A DNA stretch of 7,953 nucleotides from NCBI GenBank assembly GCA_016765265.1, contig JAESQG010000556.1, forward strand, positions 1-7,953, given 5' to 3'. Under the pieces are notes generated by a model. It saw only the letters and a list, made by a program, of their open reading frames with translations, had not been told where the DNA came from and ran no database searches. The translations under genes and the position numbers were made by a program. Below are positions 1-6,147 of the stretch, piece by piece. This DNA is from Pseudomonadales bacterium (GTDB lineage: Bacteria > Pseudomonadota > Gammaproteobacteria > Pseudomonadales > DC-out160). How positions within the stretch are numbered: the stretch's first letter is position 1; every line of letters begins with the position of its first letter.

Positions 1-890
1 AAGAGTACTGATTGAACAAGAATGACAGCTAAAATTCCTCCTCCAAGTCCGTACCATACCCCTGCGTAAAGAAAAGGACGCCGAACAAAACTATCAGTCC
101 CTCCAACAAGCTTAACAATGATGATTTCATCTTTGCGACTTTCGATAGATAAGCGAATAGTGTTAGTCATCACTAACAAAACGGCTAATGACAGGCCAAG
201 GGATAATGCCAGTACCAGCCGCTCTCCCAAGGCCGTTATGCTGTGTAAACGTTGAACCCACTCAGCATCAAGCTGAGCCAACTCTACTGCATTATTGTTC
301 TGTAAACTTTGTCTTAGGCTATCCGCCTCTTCCACAGAATCATCGACGGGATAGACAACAATGACCGCAGGCAGTGGATTCTCGTCCAACTCGTTCAAGA
401 TCTCACCCAACCCAGAGGAAGCAATAAACTCCTTCAGTGCTTGATCTCTAGAAATAAATTGCGTGCGTTCAATTCTTTTGTCTTTCGCAAGCTGAAGACT
501 CCACTTTTTCCCCTGAATCTCATCTATATCGGATTCAAGAAATAACGAGATCTGGGAGCTTCCGTCCCAATCGCTACTCAACGCGCGCACATTTTTGAGT
601 AACACATACAACCCTGCCGGTAATCCCAAGGCAATGGCAATGACAGCAATCGTCATAAAAGTCGCTACCGGTGTCTCTCTTAAACGCTGAAAACTCTGCG
701 AAAACACAGCGCCATTATTCTCTAGATAACTGTCAAACCGTTCCCTAAAAGTGACCTTGTGAGTGCTCGCACCACGCTTTGGGGCATCGCTGTGCGAACT
801 AACTCGTATGGGCCCAGGCTTGCGCTGAGCATCAGAACGAGACGTCCACGTAGCGCCCTTCTTCTTATTTTTTGCAGGCTCACCAATCAT
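1..890 (-). CDS. ftsX: Cell division protein FtsX (ABC permease-like), C-terminus cut by window edge
   Basis: FtsX is the inner-membrane partner of the FtsE ATPase at the division septum; in gammaproteobacteria the complex activates periplasmic amidases through EnvC-type activators. I translated 296 codons from the ATG at 890. Residues 1-70 are a basic, Ser/Lys/Arg-rich cytoplasmic tail. TM1 is at about 75-97, followed by a periplasmic loop (about 98-220) with the family-like stretch LPAVIVVYP at 173-181. TM2 is at about 222-243. Next comes the conserved cytoplasmic stretch NTIRLSIESRKDEI (243-256) leading to KLVGGTD and VRRPFLY, and then TM3. About 40 C-terminal residues, including TM4, should lie beyond the left edge, judged from the usual 310-350 aa length. 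The start ATG lies inside the end of ftsE (11-base overlap), which points to translational coupling. The upstream ribosome site is weak, consistent with coupling. Confidence 0.95.
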   Translation of the reverse strand, partial: MIGEPAKNKKKGATWTSRSDAQRKPGPIRVSSHSDAPKRGASTHKVTFRERFDSYLENNGAVFSQSFQRLRETPVATFMTIAVIAIALGLPAGLYVLLKNVRALSSDWDGSSQISLFLESDIDEIQGKKWSLQLAKDKRIERTQFISRDQALKEFIASSGLGEILNELDENPLPAVIVVYPVDDSVEEADSLRQSLQNNNAVELAQLDAEWVQRLHSITALGERLVLALSLGLSLAVLLVMTNTIRLSIESRKDEIIIVKLVGGTDSFVRRPFLYAGVWYGLGGGILAVILVQSVL

Positions 891-1539
891 TAGACAGTTG
901 CCCATTTTCCAGAGCCAGCAATCTGTGTGGATACCGAGCGACAAGTGATAAATCGTGAGTGGCGATCAATACCGTTACACCCACTTGACTGAATTGTTGA
1001 AATAAATCCATGACCTCTGCCGATAATTGAGGGTCCAGATTTCCCGTCGGCTCATCTGCCAATAACATTAACGGTTTATTAACCACTGCTCTGGCGATTC
1101 CCACTCGTTGTTGCTCACCACCTGAGAGCAACAACGGATACATATTTTCTTTATCTAATAACCCTACCTTATCCAAAGCGGCACGGACTCTGCGCCCTAT
1201 ATCCTGAGGCCGATAGCCCGAGATCTCAAGAGGAAGAGCCACGTTGTCGTATACATTGCGATCGAAAAGGAGGTAGTGATTTTGAAAAACCATACCAATT
1301 CTTCGCCGATGATACGCGATACCTCTACGGGGAATTTGGCTAATGTTTTGACCATTAATGACTATTGATCCTGAACTTGGCCGTTCAATTAATGTGACTA
1401 GTTTTAATAAAGTGCTTTTTCCCGCACCCGAATGCCCTGTTAAAAAGGTCATTTCTCCACGATTAAGTTCAAAGCTGACTTGTGAGAGAGCCTCGTAGCC
1501 ATTGGAATAGAGCTTATTGACGTTATCAAATTGAATCAT
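880..1539 (-). CDS. ftsE: Cell division ATP-binding protein FtsE
   Basis: FtsE is the cytoplasmic ATPase that powers FtsX and joins the early divisome. The 219-aa length is normal for the family. All ABC ATPase motifs are intact: Walker A GHSGAGKS at 35-42, Q-loop Gln86 in VFQN, signature LSGGEQQ at 138-144, Walker B LMLLADE at 157-163, D-loop NLD at 167-169 and H-loop His195 in ATHD. The opening MIQFDNVNKLY and the HYLLFDRNVYDNVALPL segment are typical of FtsE rather than of LolD or other MacB-type ATPases, and the ftsY/ftsX neighbours agree. The ATG at 1539 is the only sensible start. It forms the end of the third copy of a 20-bp tandem repeat, which supplies its ribosome-binding site (AGTGAAG, about 7 bases upstream). 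The 3' end overlaps ftsX by 11 bases. Confidence 0.97.
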   Translation of the reverse strand: MIQFDNVNKLYSNGYEALSQVSFELNRGEMTFLTGHSGAGKSTLLKLVTLIERPSSGSIVINGQNISQIPRRGIAYHRRRIGMVFQNHYLLFDRNVYDNVALPLEISGYRPQDIGRRVRAALDKVGLLDKENMYPLLLSGGEQQRVGIARAVVNKPLMLLADEPTGNLDPQLSAEVMDLFQQFSQVGVTVLIATHDLSLVARYPHRLLALENGQLSNDW

Positions 1540-1597
1540 AATATCTTCACTGGAACTATATTATCTTCACTGAAACCATATTATCTTCACTGAAACA
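1538..1597 (-). repeat. Three tandem 20-bp repeats at the ftsY-ftsE junction
   Basis: Plus-strand units are 1538-1557, 1558-1577 and 1578-1597. Units 2 and 3 differ at 1 of 20 bases, and units 1 and 2 at 3 of 20. Read in the gene direction, each unit holds CAGTGAAGATA, i.e. the last FtsY codon CAG, the TGA stop and a purine-rich ribosome-site-like stretch, and then ends in AT followed by G or A. The first unit (1597-1578) contains the real ftsY stop at 1589-1587. The last unit's end plus one base makes the real ftsE ATG at 1539-1537. The first unit also makes an ATG (1579-1577) opening a 7-codon ORF that stops at 1558-1556; in the second unit the matching triplet is ATA. The layout implies two duplications of an original junction with only a few bases between stop and start. 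Confidence 0.9.
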
Positions 1598-2867
1598 GGG
1601 CCGTCACAAAGTCATCCGCATCAAATGGACGCAAATCATCAATCTGCTCACCGACACCAATAAAGCGAATGGGGATATCCATTTTGTCAGCCATCGCAAA
1701 GACGATGCCGCCTTTAGCCGTGCCGTCTAACTTGGTTAAAGCAATCCCTGTTAGCGCTAATGTCTCATGAAATTGCTCAACTTGATTGAGTGCGTTTTGC
1801 CCTGTCCCCGCATCCACCACCAGCAACACCTCGTGGGGCGCAGCCTCATCTATCTTGCCCATAACACGCTTTACTTTTTTTAGCTCTTCCATCAAATTTC
1901 TTTTGGTGTGTAATCGGCCCGCAGTATCTGCAATTAGGATATCAATACCCTTTGCCTTCGCTGAGGCCAAGGCATCAAAAATTACCGAGGCACTATCCGC
2001 TCCGGTATGTTGAGCCACCACGGGAACCTGGTTTCTCTCACCCCAAGCTTGTAGCTGCTCCACCGCTGCGGCTCGGAAAGTATCGCCTGCAGCCAACATC
2101 ACGGATTTTCCCTCCAACTGAAACCGCTTCGCCAACTTACCAATAGTAGTGGCCTTGCCAACCCCATTAACACCGACCACCAGTAACACCTGAGGAGTCG
2201 CCGCTGTGTTCAGCAAAAATCCAGTATCATTTTGAAAGGCCAAAATATCGCGTAACTCTTGCTGTAGCGCCGCGTATAATGCCTCGGAATCAGCCAACTC
2301 CTTACGCCCCACTTTCTGAGTTAAACTAGCAACAATGCGAGTGGTGGCGTCTAATCCCACATCAGCGACCAATAATTGGGTTTCAATCTCTTCCATCAGG
2401 TCATCGTCGATGGCCTTCTTGCCCAATAACAAATCAGATAAACCATCACTGAAACTGGCACGAGTCCGACCCAAGCCTTTCTTAATCCGCTGGAAAACGT
2501 TTTCTTTCGTTTCGGGTAAGAGCGATTCAGGGATGATTGCTTCTGAGGCAATCGTTTCTGAGACCAGCGTTTCTGAGACCAGCGCTTCCGGTGCCGAGGC
2601 CTCGGGCGCCTCTTTGACAATTTGCTTTTGCTCAGTGGTCGGTTCTTTACGGGCTGATGGCTCTTTACCGGCTAATGGCTTCCTACGAGTTGATGGCTCC
2701 AAACGGGCAACAGAAGGTGTATGAGGAATTTCGAAGAAACGAAGAAAAATTACATTTTCAGCGCCTGCATCTTGGCTATCTGCCAATCCCACCTGAATTT
2801 TACAGTGCTCACTCGATCGAATACTGGAATCAAAATATCGGTTAAAAATGTTTGTTTGGTTGCCCAC
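1587..2867 (-). CDS. ftsY: Signal recognition particle receptor FtsY; start uncertain (non-ATG)
   Basis: FtsY is the SRP-family GTPase that receives Ffh/4.5S RNA-bound ribosomes at the inner membrane. Numbering is from the GTG at 2867 (426 aa). Residues about 50-120 form a Pro/Glu-rich A domain made of short repeats. The helical N domain runs from about 121 to 212. The G domain follows: G1 GVNGVGKAT at 232-240, DTFRAAA at 262-268, DTAGR at 314-318, TKLD at 378-381 and GVGE at 404-407, ending in the FtsY-typical DLRPFDADDF. In G1 the usual Thr after the P-loop Lys is Ala239 (codon GCC at 2153-2151). The first in-frame ATG is codon 158, inside the N domain, so initiation must be non-ATG. Candidates are GTG 2867 (GAGAAG 6 bases upstream), GTG 2792 (no ribosome site) and ATT 2750, which opens a hydrophobic/basic IFLRFF stretch resembling a membrane-targeting N-terminus. 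Identity is certain; the 5' end is not. Confidence 0.95.
   Translation of the reverse strand: MGNQTNIFNRYFDSSIRSSEHCKIQVGLADSQDAGAENVIFLRFFEIPHTPSVARLEPSTRRKPLAGKEPSARKEPTTEQKQIVKEAPEASAPEALVSETLVSETIASEAIIPESLLPETKENVFQRIKKGLGRTRASFSDGLSDLLLGKKAIDDDLMEEIETQLLVADVGLDATTRIVASLTQKVGRKELADSEALYAALQQELRDILAFQNDTGFLLNTAATPQVLLVVGVNGVGKATTIGKLAKRFQLEGKSVMLAAGDTFRAAAVEQLQAWGERNQVPVVAQHTGADSASVIFDALASAKAKGIDILIADTAGRLHTKRNLMEELKKVKRVMGKIDEAAPHEVLLVVDAGTGQNALNQVEQFHETLALTGIALTKLDGTAKGGIVFAMADKMDIPIRFIGVGEQIDDLRPFDADDFVTALFQ
2508..2612 (-). repeat. Seven 15-bp / 5-residue repeats in the FtsY A domain
   Basis: Residues 86-120 of FtsY (GTG numbering) fall into seven consecutive five-residue units of the pattern x-x-[P/S]-E-[A/T/S]: EAPEA, SAPEA, LVSET, LVSET, then IASEA, IIPES and LLPET. 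At DNA level, two units (plus strand 2554-2568 and 2569-2583) are identical 15-mers, indicating recent slippage, and the flanking units are degenerate. They lie in the acidic, poorly conserved A domain, where length changes are tolerated, immediately before the N domain. Confidence 0.85.
2641..2712 (-). repeat. Four degenerate 18-bp / 6-residue repeats in the FtsY A domain
   Basis: Plus-strand units are 2641-2658, 2659-2676, 2677-2694 and 2695-2712; all begin GG(C/T)T and share a TACGG/ACGGG-like core. In FtsY they encode residues 53-76 as VARLEP, STRRKP, LAGKEP and SARKEP, i.e. basic-rich units each ending in Pro. This differs in unit length and charge from the acidic five-residue repeats just downstream in the protein, so the A domain holds two separate expansions. 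Confidence 0.8.
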
Positions 2868-3009
2868 TGCTCACTTCTCAAGTTAAGGATGGTAGAATTT
2901 CTGCTGCTTCCTGGCGTACTACTCTCATAACCTGTCGTTTTACCGATAGGCTCAAAGACTCGATCGTGCAGGAGTGAGCAATCCAGTCTAAGATGGAATA
3001 TTCTAGCAT

Positions 3010-3038
3010 TCTACGCTCACTTACGACACGGTTATGAT
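3010..3038 (+). promoter_or_regulatory. Candidate promoter for the M16 peptidase operon
   Basis: TATGAT at 3033-3038 matches the sigma-70 -10 consensus at five of six positions and lies 42 bases before the start codon. The -35 region at 17-base spacing (about 3010-3015) is a poor match, so this may need an activator or may not be the real promoter. A second, weaker reading uses TTACGA (3021-3026) with CAAAAT (3044-3049). Confidence 0.35.
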
Positions 3039-3067
3039 ACAGTCAAAATAATTTTTGTTTTATCAAC

Positions 3068-3071
3068 GAGG
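3068..3071 (+). promoter_or_regulatory. Ribosome-binding site that fixes the first M16 peptidase start
   Basis: GAGG ends 8 bases before the ATG at 3080, a normal spacing. A nearer out-of-frame ATG at 3076 would leave only 4 bases and opens a 12-codon ORF, so 3080 is preferred. Confidence 0.7.
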
Positions 3072-3079
3072 TTTCATGT

Positions 3080-4555
3080 ATGAAGGTGCGCCAAAGAGCA
3101 ATTCAACCGTTTAGGTTTTACCGGGCGCTGGTCACTAGTCTACTCTGCTACACAACCCTTTCCTGGGTACAGTCAGCTTGGTCCGATTCGGATAACACAG
3201 ATTCTATAAAACCCGCATCAGTAAAGCTTGCAGATGAAACACAAAATAAGCCCCAGAACACACATGAATTCGTATTAGAAAATGGCCTCAAACTCGTCGT
3301 CAGAGAAGATCACCGAGCCCCTGTTGTGGTTGCTCAGGTGTGGTACAAAGTAGGTTCGAGCTATGAGCCGGTGGGTCTAACGGGTATTAGCCATGCTCTT
3401 GAACACATGATGTTCAAAGGAACAGATTTACTTCCTCCAGGCGATTTTTCCAAAATAGTCGCCGATTATGGGGGAAGTGAAAATGCGTTCACGAACCGGG
3501 ATTACACGGGATACTACCAGTTATGGGAAGCCAGCCGATTACCCATGAGTTTCGAACTTGAAGCGGATAGGATGATAAACCTAACACTGCCTGCAGAAGA
3601 GTTCGCCAAGGAAATACAAGTTGTCATGGAAGAGCGACGCATGCGCACAGAAGACAACCCTAACGCAAAAACCTCAGAACGTTTTCACGCGGCGGCCTTT
3701 GTCTCAAGCAGTTATCACAATCCCGTGATAGGCTGGATGCGTGATTTAGAGACAATGACCGTGGATGATCTTCGCCATTGGTACCGACAGTGGTACGCCC
3801 CTAATAACGCTACGATTGTGGTAGTAGGTGATGTTGAGCCCGATGCGGTAGCGGATTTAGCCAAAAAATATTTCGGCCCGATTCCAGCCCAAGAAATACC
3901 CCGAGCCTCTCTGCCTGTAGAAGTAGAACCCATTGGCGAGAGACGCATCACCGTTAAACTACCGGCAAAGTTACCCGCGCTCTATATGGGATTTAATGTG
4001 CCCAGCATCAACACAGCCAAATTAGATTGGGAGCCATACGCCCTACAAATGTTGGCAGGAGTTTTAGATGGTGGCTACAGCGCACGAATTGAAACAGAAC
4101 TGGTACGTAGACAAGAAATCGCAGCGGGCGCAGGGGCGGGTTATAGCCCTATTGGTCGGGGCGACACGCTATTTACAATATCAGGAGTGCCAAACCAAAA
4201 TCACACCATCGACTCCTTAGAAGCCGCGATTTTTGAACAACTCGATATACTCAAACAAACTTTGGCATCCAAAGAAGAAATTGACCGAGTTAAAGCACAA
4301 GTCATCTCATCGTTAGTCTATCAAAAAGACTCTATCTCTGGCCAAGCAAATCAAATCGGCCGATTTGAAAGTGTTGGATTACCTTGGCAACTTGCAGATG
4401 AAATACCAATGAGTCTTGATAACATCACCGCTGAACAAATTCAGCTGGTCGCCAAGAAATACTTAATCCGAGACAGATTGACCGTTGCTATATTAGACCC
4501 ACAACCGCTAACAGACAAACCAAAGACACGGCACACCAAAGCGACAAGGCACTAA
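3080..4555 (+). CDS. Exported M16B zinc metallopeptidase, catalytically intact
   Basis: This is a pitrilysin/processing-peptidase-like protease of 491 aa. The N-terminus looks like a signal peptide: a basic stretch (1-15), a hydrophobic core at about 16-30, and likely cleavage near Gln-Ser-Ala (31-33), so the enzyme should be periplasmic. The N-terminal M16 domain carries the inverted zinc motif HxxEH as HALEH (105-109). The third zinc ligand is expected about 75 residues on, matching Glu184/Glu185 in VVMEERRMR; EDNP at 191-194 is also family-typical. The second M16 domain (about 240-475) has a GGYSARIETELVRR segment. The tail is short and basic. The next gene encodes an M16 homologue lacking the zinc site, and such pairs commonly form heterodimers of active and inactive subunits. 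Substrate is unknown, though small peptides or envelope peptides are the usual guess. No established symbol is assigned. Confidence 0.93.
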   Translation: MKVRQRAIQPFRFYRALVTSLLCYTTLSWVQSAWSDSDNTDSIKPASVKLADETQNKPQNTHEFVLENGLKLVVREDHRAPVVVAQVWYKVGSSYEPVGLTGISHALEHMMFKGTDLLPPGDFSKIVADYGGSENAFTNRDYTGYYQLWEASRLPMSFELEADRMINLTLPAEEFAKEIQVVMEERRMRTEDNPNAKTSERFHAAAFVSSSYHNPVIGWMRDLETMTVDDLRHWYRQWYAPNNATIVVVGDVEPDAVADLAKKYFGPIPAQEIPRASLPVEVEPIGERRITVKLPAKLPALYMGFNVPSINTAKLDWEPYALQMLAGVLDGGYSARIETELVRRQEIAAGAGAGYSPIGRGDTLFTISGVPNQNHTIDSLEAAIFEQLDILKQTLASKEEIDRVKAQVISSLVYQKDSISGQANQIGRFESVGLPWQLADEIPMSLDNITAEQIQLVAKKYLIRDRLTVAILDPQPLTDKPKTRHTKATRH

Positions 4556-4606
4556 CACTACCTTCCCACCACCCAAAATCAAACACACGATTAAAGAGCT
4601 ATTTTA

Positions 4607-6139
4607 ATGACGGAAGATAAGCCCTACCCAAAACCGAAAAAGCCGACTCAATATTTCAATCGCAAAGCGCTCAATGCCATTATAATTGTTACCGCCATCC
4701 TCATACTAGTGTTCTCCCAAATGGGCGAGTGGCCAAATAGCAACGATGAGAACCAATCTCCCGCAGACGCTTCTCAAGAAAAAGATAATGACATAACGCT
4801 TAACGCAAATTCAACTCCGTTAAAAGCCACTAAAACGGTACTGGAAACGCTAAGCTCCGTACCCAAAACACCTCTATCTCAAGGCCGAGATATTGATATT
4901 CAAAACTGGACAAACCCGAAGGGCGCTAAAGTTTTCTTTGTAGCAGCACCCGATCTTCCAATGCTCGACGTACGCGTTATATTTGATGCCGGTGCCGCTC
5001 GAGATGACCAACTACCAGGGCTCGCCGGACTTACCAGTGACATGCTCCTTGAGGGAAGTGCAAACTACAACGTGGACCAAATCGCAACCCATTTCGAGCA
5101 ACTAGGCGCTCGCATTAGCACTAGTGCACATCGCGATATGGCAATAGTGCAACTGAGAACGCTGACTACGGACAAATATCTCAACCCTGCACTAACAGTC
5201 TTTGCCGAAATAATCGCAAAACCCAGCTTCCCCAGCAGTAGCTTTGCTCGTCACCGAAAACTCATGCTCATTGGCCTCGAGCAAGAAAAGCAATCCCCGC
5301 GCTCGCTAATCTCTAAACGCAACTTTCAACATCTATACTCCAACCACCCTTACGGAATCCCTCCAAATGGCACCAACGAATCAATACGCGCCCTCACCAT
5401 AGAAGACCTTAAACACTTTCATCAACGGTATTATGTGGCACAAAATGTCGTGATTGCTTTGGTAGGTGATATTACCCGGCAACAAGCAGAAACGATTGCC
5501 AACCAAATTACTCAAGAGATATTGCCAGGGAAACACGCCCCCACCATAGCTGACGTCGTTGTGTTAGATAATCCCGTGGTTGATCATATCGAACACCCCA
5601 CACAGCAAACGCACATACTAATATCTACACACGGCATCACACGTATGGATAAATCTTACATGGCCCTTTATGTGGGTAATGAAATATTCGGCGGCAGCGG
5701 ATTCTCGTCCATATTGAATGAGGAGATTCGTCAAGACAGAGGTCTTTCCTACTCTGTTTATAGTTATTTCTCTGCTATGCGATCTCAAGGGCCTTTTACC
5801 ATCAGCTTACAAACCAAAACAGAAAACGTAAATGAAGCTCTCAAGGTTGTGCGTGAAAATTTAACTAATTTTATCGATAAAGGGCCGACTCAAGAACAAC
5901 TTGATACAGCAATACAAAATATTACCAGTAGCTTCCCGCTAAACACGGCCAGCAATAGCAGTATTGTCAGCTACCTTGGCTCCATTGGTTTTTACAGCTT
6001 ACCCCTGGATTACCTGGACACGTTTACGCAAAAAGCAGCCAGAGTTTCCATTGACGATATCAAGACCGCTTTTAGCCAGGTGATTAAACCCGAAAAAATG
6101 GTCACAATAACCTTGGGCCACAAACGAAAAGATGGCTAA
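4607..6139 (+). CDS. Membrane-anchored M16 family protein lacking the zinc site (non-catalytic partner)
   Basis: This 510-aa M16B homologue begins with a Lys/Pro-rich cytoplasmic stretch and one transmembrane segment (about 22-38, AIIIVTAILILVF). A polar Asn/Asp/Ser-rich linker (40-70) has no clear cleavage site, so the domains are probably tethered on the periplasmic side. At the position of HxxEH the sequence is G-L-T-S-D (141-145 in GLAGLTSDMLLEGS), removing all zinc ligands. The second M16 domain keeps its conserved segment FGGSGFSSILNEEIRQDRGLSYSV (about 361-384), including Arg375 and Tyr382; an Arg/Tyr pair there is associated with substrate binding in inactive M16 subunits. The start ATG 4607 has AAAGAG 8 bases upstream. 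It lies 51 bases after the active peptidase gene and 8 bases before rsmD, so co-transcription is likely. I infer that it forms the working heterodimer with the upstream product. Confidence 0.92.
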   Translation: MTEDKPYPKPKKPTQYFNRKALNAIIIVTAILILVFSQMGEWPNSNDENQSPADASQEKDNDITLNANSTPLKATKTVLETLSSVPKTPLSQGRDIDIQNWTNPKGAKVFFVAAPDLPMLDVRVIFDAGAARDDQLPGLAGLTSDMLLEGSANYNVDQIATHFEQLGARISTSAHRDMAIVQLRTLTTDKYLNPALTVFAEIIAKPSFPSSSFARHRKLMLIGLEQEKQSPRSLISKRNFQHLYSNHPYGIPPNGTNESIRALTIEDLKHFHQRYYVAQNVVIALVGDITRQQAETIANQITQEILPGKHAPTIADVVVLDNPVVDHIEHPTQQTHILISTHGITRMDKSYMALYVGNEIFGGSGFSSILNEEIRQDRGLSYSVYSYFSAMRSQGPFTISLQTKTENVNEALKVVRENLTNFIDKGPTQEQLDTAIQNITSSFPLNTASNSSIVSYLGSIGFYSLPLDYLDTFTQKAARVSIDDIKTAFSQVIKPEKMVTITLGHKRKDG

Positions 6140-6147
6140 CATGACCT

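Larger units (their letters stand above)
2868..3079. other. Divergent intergenic region between ftsY and the M16 peptidase genes
   Basis: This 212-base stretch separates oppositely transcribed operons and must hold promoters for both. If FtsY starts at ATT 2750 rather than GTG 2867, the region would extend from 2751. It contains one plausible rightward -10 box (3033-3038) and part of a cluster of TGCTCACT-like octamers. I found no convincing sigma-70 promoter for the leftward ftsYEX operon, no rho-independent terminator and no RNA gene. A 16-codon minus-strand ORF (ATG at 2929, ending in TGA just before the ftsY GTG) is visible, but nothing supports it as a gene. Confidence 0.6.

Noticed and set aside
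2335..2724. 129-codon plus-strand ORF opposite ftsY
   Set aside because: It mirrors the repeat-rich A domain and N domain of FtsY; its Ser-rich repeats are the complement of the FtsY repeats.
2881..2929. 16-codon minus-strand ORF just upstream of ftsY as a leader peptide
   Set aside because: It has no clear ribosome site, no codon run typical of attenuation and no accompanying terminator hairpin.
3076..3114. ATG at 3076 opening a 12-codon ORF overlapping the first M16 start
   Set aside because: It sits too close (4 bases) to the GAGG ribosome site and shows no feature of a leader peptide; the 3080 start has proper spacing.
3137..3148. Possible lipobox (S-L-L-C) in the first M16 protein, making it a lipoprotein
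   Set aside because: The residues before Cys23 do not fit the [LVI][ASTVI][GAS]C pattern, and hydrophobic core continues after the Cys, favouring signal peptidase I cleavage.
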